From positions 1 through 64,000 of the forward strand of contig PMSU01000100.1 of assembly GCA_003168255.1 (NCBI GenBank): a DNA stretch of 64,000 nt, written 5' to 3'. The DNA comes from Actinomycetota bacterium. GTDB lineage: Bacteria; Actinomycetota; Actinomycetes; Streptosporangiales; Streptosporangiaceae. The notes beneath the pieces were generated by a model that had not been told where the DNA came from, made no database searches, and saw nothing but the letters and a program-made list of their open reading frames with translations. A program made the position numbers and the translations under genes. Shown here piece by piece: positions 27,678-37,763 of the stretch; position 1 is the stretch's first letter, and the number at the start of each line of letters is the position of its first letter.

Positions 27678-28619
27678 ATGACGGAACCGGACGGCAAGTA
27701 CGGCGAGGAGATACGCCGCGCGCTCAGCGCCGCGACGAACCTCGTCGTCCCCGCCGGTGACGGCCTGGAAAAGATCAGGGAACGGGCCGTGCACCGGCCG
27801 CCGCCCCTCGCCTGGCTCATGGCGTACGCGACCTACCTGCCCCGCCAGCTATCCGTCTGGCTCCGGGTGGCGGCTAGCGAGCTTGCCGCCATCGCGAACG
27901 GCCACTCGAGCCTGACGCCAAGGCTGCGGGCCGCCGGGCAGCACGTGCACATCACGCTGCGCCCGGCCAACTCCTGGCTCCGGCCAGCGCTCGCCGCAGC
28001 CGGCGCTCTACTCATCGTCGTCGCGGCCACCCTGGCGGTACCGAGGCTGCGCGAGACGATGGTGACGCTCGGTGGTTCGGACAGCTCGTCTAGTCATGGC
28101 CTCAGCGCGTCGGCAGGCGGGCCAGACTCCGGCGGCACGCCAGCCAACGCCGCCGGGTCGCCGTTCAACAGCATGGGATCACCGGCGTTCGCAACGCTGC
28201 CAGCTCCCGTGGCGTCCCGGTGCGGGCAGGGCAAGAAGCAGCAGCTAGGCACGGGCCCCGCGGCGTCTCCGTACGTCACGCCAGTGTCCGGTCCGGGACC
28301 GAGCGAAGATGCCTCACCGCTGTCGGCCGGACTGGACTTCGTCAGCGCGCAGCCCGACCCGGTCCCACCGCTAGCTCGGTCGTCACAGTCCGCGCAGTGT
28401 TCTTGGCCGACCACTTCGCCCTCATCGGTGGCATCCTCGCCGAGCACGCAGCCGACGTCGACGCTACCCACCACACCGACGACCACGCCGCCCACCACAC
28501 CGCCGACGACGCCGCCGACATCGCCGCCGCCGACATCGCCGCCGACATCGCCGCCGCCGACTAGCCCCACACCGGAAAGCTCCCCAACGCCTACCGGGAC
28601 CGCGGTTCCTGACGGCTGA
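27678..28619 (+). CDS. Single-pass membrane protein, probable partner of the upstream sigma factor
   Basis: 313 residues from an ATG with GGAG nine bases upstream. Residues 1-100 are cytoplasmic with helices, residues ~101-121 form one transmembrane helix (ALAAAGALLIVVAATLAV), and the outside part is Ser/Gly/Pro-rich, ending in a long Thr/Pro repeat (TPPTTPPTSPPPTSP). No zinc anti-sigma signature is visible. The position and topology fit an anti-sigma factor or sensor, but this is context only. The low-complexity tail probably spans the cell wall. Confidence 0.72.
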   Translation: MTEPDGKYGEEIRRALSAATNLVVPAGDGLEKIRERAVHRPPPLAWLMAYATYLPRQLSVWLRVAASELAAIANGHSSLTPRLRAAGQHVHITLRPANSWLRPALAAAGALLIVVAATLAVPRLRETMVTLGGSDSSSSHGLSASAGGPDSGGTPANAAGSPFNSMGSPAFATLPAPVASRCGQGKKQQLGTGPAASPYVTPVSGPGPSEDASPLSAGLDFVSAQPDPVPPLARSSQSAQCSWPTTSPSSVASSPSTQPTSTLPTTPTTTPPTTPPTTPPTSPPPTSPPTSPPPTSPTPESSPTPTGTAVPDG

Positions 28620-28688
28620 GGCAGCGCCCGGGATGTGACGCGGGGCGGGAAGCCTGCGGCTGGTGCGACGGCACCGATGGCACCGGCG

Positions 28689-29516
28689 TCACCAGCGGCC
28701 GCAGCGGCTGAGCAGCACGGCAGCGGCCACCGTGCCCGCTGTGGACGAGCGGAGCACGGTCGGCCCTAGGTGCGCCGCAACGACGCCGGCCGCCCTGAAT
28801 TCGGCCAGCTCCGCCGGGCTGACACCACCCTCGGGCCCGACGATGACGATGATCTCCCCGGAAGCAGGCAACGGCAGGGCGCCAAGGCTGGTGTCGGCAC
28901 CGGGCTCAAGGACTACGGTGCGCGCGGCCAGGCCGGCCCGCGCGATGACGCCAGTGATCCCGGCCAGCGGAGTTACCTCGGGTATGCGAGGGCGACGGGA
29001 TTGCTTCGACGCCTCGCGGGCCGTTGCCCGCCAGCGGTCCAGCCCCCGCTGCGAGCGGGCTGCCTTCCCGCTCCGCCCCGGTCCGCCCGGTCCGCCCGGT
29101 CCGCCCGGTCCGCCCGGATCCTCAGGGCCGTCCGGTCCGCCGGTTGCCCAGACGGCGATGCATCGCTCAGCGGCCCACGGCACGATCACATCGACGCCCA
29201 CCTCGGTCATCGTCTCCACTGCCTGCTCGCCGCGGTCCCCCTTCGGGATGGCCTGTACGACGCAGATCCGAGGCTGCGGCGGCGGCACGACATGCCTGCG
29301 CAGAACGGTAAGTTCCAGCAGGCCGGGGCGGGCACCGGCCACCACGCACTCGGCGATCATCCCGTCCCCGTCGGTCAGGTCAGCGCGCTCTCCAGGGCGC
29401 AGCCTGCGCACCGTGGCCGCGTGCCTGCCCTCCGGGCCGGAGAGGACCACCAGGTCCTGCTCCATGCTGGCGCGATCGGTTATGAAGACCGGCGGCCCGC
29501 CGGCCGCGTCCGCCAC
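28689..29516 (-). CDS. rsmE: 16S rRNA (uracil1498-N3)-methyltransferase
   Basis: 275 residues from a GTG. It has an N-terminal PUA-like domain (GPEGRHAATVRRLRPGERAD) and a SPOUT/trefoil methyltransferase domain (CVVQAIPKGDRGEQAVETMT, EVGVDVIVPWAAERC, IVIVGPEGGVSPAELAEF, and LGPTVLRSSTAGTVAAAV with the knotted SAM site). It methylates U1498 of 16S rRNA. A collagen-like Gly-Gly-Pro run of about 25 residues is inserted in the middle (residues ~125-150), coded by a 9-base tandem repeat. It lies 33 bases after dnaJ in the hrcA operon. Confidence 0.93.
   Translation of the reverse strand: MADAAGGPPVFITDRASMEQDLVVLSGPEGRHAATVRRLRPGERADLTDGDGMIAECVVAGARPGLLELTVLRRHVVPPPQPRICVVQAIPKGDRGEQAVETMTEVGVDVIVPWAAERCIAVWATGGPDGPEDPGGPGGPGGPGGPGRSGKAARSQRGLDRWRATAREASKQSRRPRIPEVTPLAGITGVIARAGLAARTVVLEPGADTSLGALPLPASGEIIVIVGPEGGVSPAELAEFRAAGVVAAHLGPTVLRSSTAGTVAAAVLLSRCGRW
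29089..29128. repeat. 9-bp tandem repeat inside rsmE
   Basis: About four to five copies of GGTCCGCCC in a row, in frame, coding the Gly-Gly-Pro tract of RsmE on the minus strand. As a 9-base repeat it can change copy number without frameshift. Confidence 0.8.
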
Positions 29517-29549
29517 CTTATGCAGCCCTTATGCGGCCGTCGACGGCCG

Positions 29550-30683
29550 TCAGCGGCCGTTGAACGCGTCACGCAGCCGGGAGAAGAACCCGTGCTGCCC
29601 GGGGGCGAACTTGCCCGGAGGTGCTTCCTCACCGCGGAGCTTGGCCAGCTGCCGCATCAGGTTCTCCTGATCGGCATCGAGCTTGGTCGGCGTTTCCACC
29701 GTCACGTGGATGAGCAGGTCACCGCGACCGGATTCGTTCAGCTGCGCAGTGCCAAGGCTGTATAGCGTGATGACCTGGCCGGACTGGGTACCAGGCCGGA
29801 TGTCCACGTCCCGCGGGCCGTCCAGGCTGTCCACCGACAACGTGGCGCCGAGCGCGGCCGCCGCCATCGGGATCGTCACGGTGCAGTGCAGATCGTTGCC
29901 CTGCCGCTCGAAAATCTGATGCGGGCGCTGGATGATCTCGAGGAAGAGGTCGCCGGCCGGCCCGCCGCCGGGCCCTACCTCGCCCTCCCCCGCCAGCTGG
30001 ATGTGGGTACCACTCTCGACCCCGGCCGGGATCCGCACCTTGATGGTGCGGCGGGTCCTGACCCTGCCGTCGCCGTCGCACTCCGGGCACGGCCTGCGGA
30101 TCACCGTTCCGTGGCCCGCGCAGGCCGGGCATGGCCGCGAGGTCATGACCTGACCCAGGAACGAGCGCGTCACCTGGCTTACCTCGCCGCGCCCGCCGCA
30201 TACGTCGCAGGTCTCCGGGTGCGTGCCTGGCGCGCTGCCCTCGCCGGTGCACGTCGGGCACACGACCGCCGTGTCCACCACGAGCTCACGGGTGGCGCCG
30301 AACGCGCATTCGTTCAGGTCGAGCTCGACCCGGATGGTGGCGTTGCGGCCGCGGCGCGCCCGGCCCCGCGGCCCGCGCCCACCCGCCCCGGTGCCGAAGA
30401 AGGCATCCATGATGTCGCTGAACGGGAAGTTGGCCCCGAAGCCGCCGGTGCCCGCGCCCCCGGCCGGGGCGAAGGGATCCGCGCCCAGGTCATACATCTG
30501 GCGCTTTTCCGCATCAGACAGGACCTCGTAGGCCTGGGTGACCTCCTTGAACCGGTCCTGGGTCTGCGGGTCAGGATTGACGTCCGGATGCAGTTCGCGG
30601 GCCAGCCGCCGGTAGGCCTTCTTGATCTCGTCCGTACCCGCATCGCGGCGGACGCCGAGCACGGCGTAGTAGTCGTTTGCCAC
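29550..30683 (-). CDS. dnaJ: Chaperone protein DnaJ
   Basis: 377 residues. J domain residues 1-70 with HPD ([20 protein letters not shown]), a Gly/Phe/Ala-rich linker, and four CxxCxGxG-type zinc repeats ([32 protein letters not shown]), then the C-terminal substrate-binding domains. It stimulates DnaK. Being second in the hrcA operon, it is the actinobacterial DnaJ2 type under HrcA control. Start GTG overlaps the hrcA stop by one base. Confidence 0.96.
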   Translation of the reverse strand: MANDYYAVLGVRRDAGTDEIKKAYRRLARELHPDVNPDPQTQDRFKEVTQAYEVLSDAEKRQMYDLGADPFAPAGGAGTGGFGANFPFSDIMDAFFGTGAGGRGPRGRARRGRNATIRVELDLNECAFGATRELVVDTAVVCPTCTGEGSAPGTHPETCDVCGGRGEVSQVTRSFLGQVMTSRPCPACAGHGTVIRRPCPECDGDGRVRTRRTIKVRIPAGVESGTHIQLAGEGEVGPGGGPAGDLFLEIIQRPHQIFERQGNDLHCTVTIPMAAAALGATLSVDSLDGPRDVDIRPGTQSGQVITLYSLGTAQLNESGRGDLLIHVTVETPTKLDADQENLMRQLAKLRGEEAPPGKFAPGQHGFFSRLRDAFNGR

Positions 30684-31696
30684 TAGGATTCCGCCAGAAT
30701 CTGACCCACATAGCGTGCCACCGCTCGCACTGCTCCCATCGTTCCCGCGTAATCCATCCGTGTCGGGCCGAGCACCGCGAGCTTGGCAAGGACCTGGTCG
30801 CCTGCACCGTACCCGGTAGACACGACGGACGCGTCATGCAGGCCCGCCACCGGATTCTCAGCGCCGATCTTGACGGTCAGCTGCACCGTGTCACCAGACT
30901 CACCGAGCAGCCGCATCAGCACCACCTGCTCTTCCAGCGCTTCGAGTACGTCCTGCAGGCCCTTGGAGAAGTCACGGGCGGCGAGGTTAGCGGCCCCGCC
31001 GAACACCACTTTCTCCTCGTGCCGCTCGACCAGGATGGTCAGCAGCACCGACAGCACGGCGGCCGCGCCCGGCCGGTCGGCGGGCGCGATCCTGGCCGGG
31101 AGGTCGGCGACGACCCCGGCGGCATCGGCCAGCTGCCGCCCGTCCAGGCAGGCGTTGAGCACCGCGCGCAGATGCGCGATCGACTCATCATCGATGTTCT
31201 GCGTCAGCTCAACGGCACGCTGCTCCACCCGGCCGGTGTCGGTGATCAGCACGAGCAGCAGGCGGCCCGGCGCGATCGGCACCAGCTCGATGTGGCGGAC
31301 CGAAGAACTCCGCAGGGAGGGGTACTGGACGACAGCCACCTGACGGGTGAGCTGGGCGAGCAGCCGGACGGTCCTGGTGACCACGTCGTCAAGATCGTAG
31401 GCGCCTGCCAGGAACGTCTCGATGGCCCTGCGCTCCGCCGCCGACAGCGGCTTCACCCCCGACAGTCGGTCCACGAACAGCCGGTATCCCTTGTCCGTGG
31501 GCACCCGGCCCGCGCTGGTATGCGGCTGCGCGATATACCCCTGCTCCTCGAGCACCGCCATGTCGTTGCGGATCGTGGCCGGTGACACGTCCAGGTTGTG
31601 CCGGTCGACCAGCGACTTCGACCCCACTGGCTCGGTAGTGGACACATAGTCTTCGATAATGGCGCGCAGCACAGCAAGCTTGCGGTCATCGAGCAT
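30683..31696 (-). CDS. hrcA: Heat-inducible transcriptional repressor HrcA
   Basis: 337 residues from the ATG at 31696 with GGGAGGTGAAC just upstream. An N-terminal winged helix ([67 protein letters not shown]) precedes the GAF-like and dimerisation domains. HrcA represses chaperone genes by binding CIRCE, and a CIRCE element lies directly upstream, so it represses its own operon hrcA-dnaJ-rsmE. Confidence 0.97.
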   Translation of the reverse strand: MLDDRKLAVLRAIIEDYVSTTEPVGSKSLVDRHNLDVSPATIRNDMAVLEEQGYIAQPHTSAGRVPTDKGYRLFVDRLSGVKPLSAAERRAIETFLAGAYDLDDVVTRTVRLLAQLTRQVAVVQYPSLRSSSVRHIELVPIAPGRLLLVLITDTGRVEQRAVELTQNIDDESIAHLRAVLNACLDGRQLADAAGVVADLPARIAPADRPGAAAVLSVLLTILVERHEEKVVFGGAANLAARDFSKGLQDVLEALEEQVVLMRLLGESGDTVQLTVKIGAENPVAGLHDASVVSTGYGAGDQVLAKLAVLGPTRMDYAGTMGAVRAVARYVGQILAES

Positions 31697-31716
31697 GCGT
31701 TCACCTCCCAGGAGCC

Positions 31717-31743
31717 CTGGCACTCACTAATCCCGAGTGCCAA
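31717..31743 (-). promoter_or_regulatory. CIRCE element of the hrcA operon
   Basis: Read on the minus strand: TTGGCACTC, nine bases, GAGTGCCAG. This matches the CIRCE consensus (TTAGCACTC-N9-GAGTGCTAA) with the spacing exact. It lies 20 bases upstream of the hrcA start and is the HrcA operator. Confidence 0.93.
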
Positions 31744-31808
31744 TTCTATGGCCGATGGGGCTCGGGGGAGCACGCGCCGGGTGACATCCATGTGTCGATG
31801 GGGGTGAA

Positions 31809-32663
31809 ATGCACCGAGATTACGGGCGCGACGTCCTGGCGGGTGGCTGGCGGACATCCCGGCGGCCACCGCCGGCAGAGGTCCAAGCCGAGCGCGGTCT
31901 GGTGGTTGAGACAGTGGACGGCTCATTCTGCGGCGCCATCGTCAGCTGCGAGAAGCAGGCCGTGACCTTGGAGGACAGGTTCGGCAGGCAGCGGGTCTTC
32001 CCGCTGGAGCAGGGCGGGTTCCTGCTGGAGGGCAAGCCGGTCACGCTGGTGCGGCCCAGGCCGGCCGGGCCCGCCGCGGGCCCGGGGCGCCCGGGGCGTC
32101 CAGGGTCTCCGGGTAGGACTGCCTCAGGATCGGTGGCGCCGCCGGCCAGCCACGCCCGGGTGGCCCGCGCCAGCCGCATCTACGTCGAGGGCAAGCACGA
32201 CGCCGAGCTCGTCGAGAAAATCTGGGGCGACGACCTTCGCGATGTCGGGGTGGTGGTCGAGTACCTCGAGGGGATCGATCACCTTTCGGCAATCGTCACC
32301 GAGTTCTCGCCAGATCCGGGGCGCCGTCTCGGCGTCCTTGTCGATCACCTGGTGACCGGCTCGAAGGAGAGCAGGATAGCCGCCGAGGTCACCTCGCCGC
32401 ACGTGCTCGTGGCCGGGCATCCGTTCGTGGACATCTGGCAGGCCGTCAAGCCGGCCGCGGTCGGCATCGTCGGCTGGCCGCGGGTGCCCATGGGCGAACC
32501 GTGGAAGGAGGGTGTGCTGCGCGCGCTCGGCTGGCCGGCGGACACCGCCGCCGGCTGGCGGCGGATCCTGCGAGCGGCGCGAAGCTTCACCGACCTGGAG
32601 CCCGCGCTCCTCGGGACCGTTGAGCAACTCATCGACTTCGTCACAAGCCCGGGCAGCGACTAA
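31809..32663 (+). CDS. DUF3097 family protein
   Basis: 284 residues from an ATG with GGGGGTGAA before it. The protein is of the actinobacterial DUF3097 family: N-terminal MHRDYGRDVLAGGWR, then the Toprim-like block (RIYVEGKHDAELVEKIWGDD, VEYLEGIDHLSAIVTEFSPD, GRRLGVLVDHLVTGSKESRI, and the GHPFVDIWQAVKP ending). Family function is not established; acidic residues suggest metal-dependent nucleotide or nucleic acid chemistry. A Pro/Gly-rich linker (GPGRPGRPGSPG) sits in the middle. It is divergent from hrcA. Confidence 0.85.
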   Translation: MHRDYGRDVLAGGWRTSRRPPPAEVQAERGLVVETVDGSFCGAIVSCEKQAVTLEDRFGRQRVFPLEQGGFLLEGKPVTLVRPRPAGPAAGPGRPGRPGSPGRTASGSVAPPASHARVARASRIYVEGKHDAELVEKIWGDDLRDVGVVVEYLEGIDHLSAIVTEFSPDPGRRLGVLVDHLVTGSKESRIAAEVTSPHVLVAGHPFVDIWQAVKPAAVGIVGWPRVPMGEPWKEGVLRALGWPADTAAGWRRILRAARSFTDLEPALLGTVEQLIDFVTSPGSD

Positions 32664-32697
32664 TCTGGCGGATGCAGCAGAGAGTCACGAGAGGGTT

Positions 32698-33180
32698 ATG
32701 AAGCGCTATCCGCCCGAGCTGAGGGCAGAGCAGGGCCAGCCAGTCACGCATACGCACCACGAGTTCGACGCGGCAGGGCCAGCCACGCCAGTCCCGCCGC
32801 GCTCCGGCGGGTCACCCGCCGCCCAAGGCGATTCCGAGGAACTCCTCGCCACGCTCGGCTACCTGGGAGTGATCTTCTTCTCCTTCCTGCCGGCACTCGT
32901 CATCTTCGCGGCCAGGGGCCGATCGTCGCGCTATCTCCGCTACCACGCGGCCCAGGCGGCGAACCTGTCGATCACGGTGATCCTGTTCAACCTGTCCGCC
33001 TTCATCGTCGCCGCGATGCTTGCCCTTGACACGGTCGAGGTATCCCTGATCGTCGTCATGCCGCTGGCGACGGCGCTGTGGCTCACGACGCTCGCCTACC
33101 TCATCCGCACCGCCTTGGCGACGGCACGCGGTGAGCCGTATGAACTCCCCGGCTGGCTCTGCGTTCAGGTGCTGAAATAG
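32698..33180 (+). CDS. DUF4870-like small membrane protein
   Basis: 160 residues from the ATG at 32698 preceded by GAGAGGG. A polar 45-residue N-terminus is followed by three transmembrane helices (LATLGYLGVIFFSFLPALVI, LSITVILFNLSAFIVAAML, VSLIVVMPLATALWLTTLAY), with SSRYLRYHAAQAANL between the first two, the hallmark of DUF4870/Tic20-like proteins. Function unknown. It follows the DUF3097 gene in the same direction after 34 bases and may be co-transcribed. Confidence 0.8.
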   Translation: MKRYPPELRAEQGQPVTHTHHEFDAAGPATPVPPRSGGSPAAQGDSEELLATLGYLGVIFFSFLPALVIFAARGRSSRYLRYHAAQAANLSITVILFNLSAFIVAAMLALDTVEVSLIVVMPLATALWLTTLAYLIRTALATARGEPYELPGWLCVQVLK

Positions 33181-33187
33181 CGCGCGG

Positions 33188-34405
33188 TCACTCGGTCAGA
33201 TCGCGTATCACCGCATCGGCCAGTAGCCGTCCGGCGCGGGTGAGCACAACCCGCCCGGACGCCCATCCGGCCGCCGTGACCAGGCCATCCCCCACCGCGG
33301 CTCGGGCGGCGGCCTGTCCGCGGGCTGTCAGCACATCGGCCGGGCAGCCGGTCGCCAGCCGGGTGAGCAGCATGATCTGCTCGGTCCGCCGCTCGAGTCT
33401 GGTGAGTACCTCGCGCGCCTGGCCGGGACTTTCGGCCGCGGCCAGCCTGGCGGCGTAGCTGCGCGGATGCCGGACATTCCACCACCTGGTGCCGCCGACG
33501 TGACTATGCGCGCCCGGCCCGATCCCCCACCAGTCCCCGCCGGTCCAGTAGAGCAGGTTGTGCTCGCACCTGGCCGCGTCATCCGCCGCCCAGTTCGAGA
33601 TCTCATACCAGCTCAGCCCTGCGGAACTCAGCACGTCCTCCGCGGCCAGGTACCTGTCGGCCATCGCGTCGTCGTCCGGCTCGGGCAGCCTCCCGCGCTT
33701 GATCTGGGCGGCGAGCCTGGTGCCATCCTCGACAATGAGCGCGTAGGCGGAGATGTGGTCGGGTTGGGCGCTCAGGGCAGCCTCCACCGAGCGGATCCAG
33801 TCCGCATCCGACTCGCCGGGGGTGCCGTAGATCAAGTCGAGGCTGACCTGCCCGAACCCAGCGGCGCGCGCCCAGGCCGCGCAGCGCACCGCCCGCTCCG
33901 GCGTGTGCACCCGGTCCAGGGTCGCCAGCACGTGCGGCACCGCGCTCTGCATCCCGAACGAGATCCGGGTGAAGCCGGCCTGCCGCAACTCGGCGAGCGA
34001 TCGCTCGTCAACAGACTCCGGATTGGCCTCCGTGGTCACCTCGGCCCCGGACGCGAGCCCGAACTCGCCGTCGATCGCGCGCAGGATGGCCGCCAGCCGC
34101 GACGGCGCGAGCAGGGTCGGCGTGCCGCCGCCAAAGAACACGCTCCGAACCTCGAGCTCGGCATCGCCGAGCACGCGCCTGGCCAGCCGGATCTCGCTGA
34201 TGGCCAGGTCGGGATAGGAATCGCGCGCACCGCCGCCGAGCTCGTTGGCGGTGTAGGTGTTGAAGTCGCAATAACCGCATCGGGTGGCACAAAAAGGCAC
34301 ATGAACATAGAAGCCGAACGGACGGGTGCCAATCCCCGGCAGCGCGCTGCCCGGCAGCGCGCCGTCCGCCGGAACCGGCTCACCTTCCGGTGGAGCACCA
34401 GGCAC
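33188..34405 (-). CDS. hemW: Radical SAM heme chaperone HemW
   Basis: 405 residues from a GTG. Radical SAM cluster motif CATRCGYCDFNTY (CxxxCxxC) near residue 38, followed by FFGGGTPTLL and EVTTEANPESVDE. It is of the HemN-like HemW group, which transfers heme rather than acting as coproporphyrinogen oxidase. The extra N-terminal Cys of true HemN is not evident. It lies between the MOSC gene and the DUF4870 gene, and near lepA and hrcA as in most actinobacteria. Confidence 0.94.
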   Translation of the reverse strand: MPGAPPEGEPVPADGALPGSALPGIGTRPFGFYVHVPFCATRCGYCDFNTYTANELGGGARDSYPDLAISEIRLARRVLGDAELEVRSVFFGGGTPTLLAPSRLAAILRAIDGEFGLASGAEVTTEANPESVDERSLAELRQAGFTRISFGMQSAVPHVLATLDRVHTPERAVRCAAWARAAGFGQVSLDLIYGTPGESDADWIRSVEAALSAQPDHISAYALIVEDGTRLAAQIKRGRLPEPDDDAMADRYLAAEDVLSSAGLSWYEISNWAADDAARCEHNLLYWTGGDWWGIGPGAHSHVGGTRWWNVRHPRSYAARLAAAESPGQAREVLTRLERRTEQIMLLTRLATGCPADVLTARGQAAARAAVGDGLVTAAGWASGRVVLTRAGRLLADAVIRDLTE

Positions 34406-34446
34406 CGGCGGTCAGCTCCCGCGCAGGCGCCAGGCGCCGGATGCAC

Positions 34447-35121
34447 TCACCCGGTTGCCTGCGCCGCTGCCGTCGGCGGATGCCCGTCGGCAATCCACTC
34501 CTGCGCCACGCCATCCCACCTGCTCGAGTGGCCGGGGACGGCAAGCATCCGGCGGATGACTTCGACATCCCGCTCGTAAAAGGCCGCCATCACCTCGGCC
34601 ACCGTAACGCTGCCGGTCGGGCGCGACAATCGCTCTATCGGGTCGCCGGCCCGCATCATTCCCGGCTGGCGCACGCGCAGGTACGGGCCCGGGCGCCCGG
34701 CCGCACGGAACACTCTGATCCAGCCCTTTTCGTCCATCCAGTTCCTGAAGACGACGCACGGGATCCGCGGCGAGGTCACCTGCACCACGACGCCCCCGAA
34801 CTGCCAGATCTCGCCGATCAGGGCGCGACTCACATCCAGCCCCGCAGTGGTGACGTTCTCGCCGAACGTCCCGTCCCGCACCTCCCGGCCCAGCTGGCCT
34901 GCCCACCAGTCCAGGTCCTCGCGGGCATAGGCGTAGACGGCCTGGTCGGGCCCGCCGTGGTGGACCTTGTCGGACTGCTCGTCACCGGCCAGGCCGAGCA
35001 TTCCCACCTGCACGGCCGAGGCAACCGGGCGCTTGTCGATCGCGGAGCTCTTCAGTGCACCGGCCCAGGACGCGCCTATCGCGCGGCCGACATTGACCGA
35101 ACAGACCCGCGGACTCGCCAT
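34447..35121 (-). CDS. MOSC domain protein (YiiM-like)
   Basis: 224 residues if it starts at the ATG at 35121 (MASPRVCSVNVG); the frame is open further to 35202 with no better ribosome site. MOSC hallmarks: VGMLGLAGDEQSDKVHHGGP, AVYAYAREDLDWW, GTFGENVTTAGLD, QVTSPRIPCVVF with the conserved Cys, then a YiiM-type C-terminal 3-alpha domain. Such proteins bind molybdenum cofactor and reduce N-hydroxylated compounds. It lies 41 bases upstream of hemW. Confidence 0.88.
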   Translation of the reverse strand: MASPRVCSVNVGRAIGASWAGALKSSAIDKRPVASAVQVGMLGLAGDEQSDKVHHGGPDQAVYAYAREDLDWWAGQLGREVRDGTFGENVTTAGLDVSRALIGEIWQFGGVVVQVTSPRIPCVVFRNWMDEKGWIRVFRAAGRPGPYLRVRQPGMMRAGDPIERLSRPTGSVTVAEVMAAFYERDVEVIRRMLAVPGHSSRWDGVAQEWIADGHPPTAAAQATG

Positions 35122-35284
35122 GACCGGAACGCTAACCGACGCGTCGCCGGGGGTCGAATTCATTTGCCCGGCTACGGCCGCCCGGGCCTTGGCCGGGAAC
35201 ATTTTCGCAGCCTAGCCCTGCCCGCGCGCCTGGACCGGGTACACCGGAGTTAAGCTGAAGGAGGTTGCTCTTACGGAGGCGTCA

Positions 35285-35813
35285 ATGACCGCAGGGCCAG
35301 GGTATGGGTACGGGATGCCGCCCGGTGGACGCTGGATAACCGGCGCCGAGCATGCGCGGATGCGGGTCTGTGACGCGGACCGCGAGCGGACGGCCGACCT
35401 GCTGCGGGTCGCGTTCGTCGAAGGCAGGCTCAGCCAGGATGAGCTGGACGCGCGCCTGGGTCAGGCATACACCGCGCACCTACGCTGACCTGTCCGCGCA
35501 GACCGCCGACCTGCCCGTGCAGGGCCTGGTGTTGTCAATCCCGCCTGCGCCTCCGGCTGTCGCCAATGCCACGAACAGCATGGCAATTGGCTCGTTTGTC
35601 TGCGGCTTGCTACAGATATTTTCGTTCGGGCTAACCGCGGTTCCGGCGGTGATCCTGGGTCATGCCGCCCGCAGGCAGATCCGCCGGACAGGGGAGCAAG
35701 GCGACGGATTTGCCCTGACCGGACTGGTACTTGGCTGGCTGGGCATCACGTTCGTCGCGCTGCTCGTGATCGGCATGGCGGTTGCCGTGGTGAGCGCGAC
35801 GCGTCCCGGCTGA
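35285..35813 (+). pseudogene. Frameshifted DUF1707-DUF4190 membrane protein
   Basis: The ATG at 35285 has GGAGG five bases upstream. The first frame reads a DUF1707 domain (MRVCDADRERTADLLRVAFV, EGRLSQDELDARLGQAYTAH) and stops at 35486-35488. The next frame carries on precisely with the expected rest: RTYADLSAQTADLPVQG, then two transmembrane helices (MAIGSFVCGLLQIFSFGLT and LVLGWLGITFVALLVIGMAV) of a DUF4190 domain. Loss of one GC dinucleotide in GCGC near 35475 explains the shift. It is either a recent pseudogene or a sequencing error. Intact, it would be a small envelope protein. Confidence 0.75.
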
Positions 35814-35909
35814 CCGCGCACGTGCATCAGGTTGCGCGGCCCCTTCTACCTTCCCCGCGTGCACACTGACCATGACGCCCGCGGCGGTCACTTACCGGCA
35901 GCCTGAGCG

Positions 35910-37763
35910 CTAGCGCCTCTTGTCGGAGGTGGACAGCGCCGCGATGAAGGCCTCCTGCGGCACCTCGACTCGCCCGATGACCTTCATCCGGCGCTTGCCT
36001 TCCTTCTGGCGCTCGAGCAGCTTGCGCTTGCGGGTGATATCGCCGCCGTAGCACTTGGCCAGCACGTCCTTGCGGAGCGCCCGGATGTTCTCCCTGGCGA
36101 TAATCCGTGAGCCGACAGCCGCCTGGATCGGCACCTCGAACTGCTGACGCGGGATCAGTTCCCGCAGCTTCGCGGTCATGGACACGCCGTATTCCCGCGC
36201 CGCGTCCGAGTGCACGATCTGACTGAGCGCGTCCACCGACTCGCCCTGCAGCAGGATGTCCACCTTGACCAGGTCAGCCTCCTGCTCGCCGACGGGCTCG
36301 TAGTCTAGCGAGGCGTATCCGCGGGTGCGTGACTTCAGCTGGTCGAAGAAATCGAAGATGATCTCCGCGAGCGGCATCGTGTAGCGGACTTCCACCCGGT
36401 CGGTCGAGAGGTACTCCACACCGAGCAGCGCGCCGCGCCGACCCTGGCACAGTTCCATGATCGTGCCGATGTACTCACTAGGGGCCAGCACGGTAGCGCG
36501 CACCACCGGCTCGAAGACCTGCGCAATCTTCACGCCTGCCTGCCCGGATGCCTCGGCGAAGCCGCCGGGGAACTCGCTGGGATTGGTCACGGTGACCTCG
36601 TGGCCGGACTCGGTGACAACCCGGTAGACGACGTTCGGTGCGGTCGAGATCAGCGACAAGCCGAACTCTCGCTCCAGCCGCTCCCTGACGATCTCCATGT
36701 GCAGCAGGCCGAGGAAACCGCAGCGGAAGCCGAATCCGAGCGCCAGCGAGGTTTCCGGCTCGTAGACCAGCGCCGCGTCGTTCAGCCGCAGCTTGTCCAG
36801 CGCGTCGCGGAAGTCGGGATAGTCATCGCCATCGACCGGATACAGCCCGGAGAACACCATCGGGCGCGGATGCGCATAGCCCGCCAGTGCCTCGGTTGCC
36901 GGACTGGCCGCGCTGGTCACCGTGTCGCCGACCCGGGCCTGCCTGACATCCTTGACGCCCGTGATCAGGTAGCCGACCTCGCCCGCGCTCAACCCCTCGG
37001 TCGGCAGCGGATCGGGGGAGATCACGCCAACCTCAAGCGTGTCGTGCGCCGAGCCGGTGGACATCATGATGCTCTTCTCCCGGCGGGACAGATGGCCATC
37101 CACCACGCGGACGTAGGTGACGACGCCACGGTAGGTGTCGTAAACCGAGTCGAAGATCAGCGCGCGGGCCGGCGCAGCCGGGTCGCCTTGCGGCGGCGGT
37201 ACCTGCGTCACGATCGCGTTGAGCAACTCGGGAACGCCCTCCCCCGTCTTGGCGGAGACCCGCAGCACGTCGGCCGGGTCGCAGCCGATGACGTGGGCGA
37301 TCTCCTCCCCGTACTTGCCAGGCTGCGCCGCCGGCAGATCGATCTTGTTCAGCACGGGGATGATCTGGAGGTCGGCTTCCAGGGCTAGGTAGAGATTGGC
37401 CAGCGTCTGCGCCTCGATGCCCTGCGCCGAGTCCACCAGCAGCACGGCGCCTTCGCAGGCGGCGAGCGAGCGGGACACCTCGTAGGAGAAGTCCACGTGT
37501 CCGGGGGTGTCGATCAAGTTCAGCACGTAGCCCACGCCGTCGAGTCCGGTCCAGGGCAGCCGGACGGCCTGGCTCTTGATCGTGATACCGCGCTCGCGCT
37601 CGATGTCCATTCGGTCCAGGTATTGCGCCCGCATCTGCCGCCCGGCGACCACCCCGGTGAACTGGAGCATCCGGTCGGCGAGCGTGGACTTGCCGTGATC
37701 GATGTGCGCGATGATGCAAAAATTGCGAATCACCGCGGGATCGGTACGGACCGGCTCAGGCAT
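35910..37763 (-). CDS. lepA: Elongation factor 4 (LepA)
   Basis: 617 residues, full length. GTPase motifs AHIDHGKST (G1), [14 protein letters not shown] (G2), [12 protein letters not shown] (G3), NKIDLPAAQ (G4), then domain II, EF-G-like domains III and V, and the LepA-specific C-terminal domain ([39 protein letters not shown]). It binds ribosomes and helps under stress and in initiation or assembly. It is divergent from rpsT, as is common in actinobacteria. Confidence 0.97.
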   Translation of the reverse strand: MPEPVRTDPAVIRNFCIIAHIDHGKSTLADRMLQFTGVVAGRQMRAQYLDRMDIERERGITIKSQAVRLPWTGLDGVGYVLNLIDTPGHVDFSYEVSRSLAACEGAVLLVDSAQGIEAQTLANLYLALEADLQIIPVLNKIDLPAAQPGKYGEEIAHVIGCDPADVLRVSAKTGEGVPELLNAIVTQVPPPQGDPAAPARALIFDSVYDTYRGVVTYVRVVDGHLSRREKSIMMSTGSAHDTLEVGVISPDPLPTEGLSAGEVGYLITGVKDVRQARVGDTVTSAASPATEALAGYAHPRPMVFSGLYPVDGDDYPDFRDALDKLRLNDAALVYEPETSLALGFGFRCGFLGLLHMEIVRERLEREFGLSLISTAPNVVYRVVTESGHEVTVTNPSEFPGGFAEASGQAGVKIAQVFEPVVRATVLAPSEYIGTIMELCQGRRGALLGVEYLSTDRVEVRYTMPLAEIIFDFFDQLKSRTRGYASLDYEPVGEQEADLVKVDILLQGESVDALSQIVHSDAAREYGVSMTAKLRELIPRQQFEVPIQAAVGSRIIARENIRALRKDVLAKCYGGDITRKRKLLERQKEGKRRMKVIGRVEVPQEAFIAALSTSDKRR

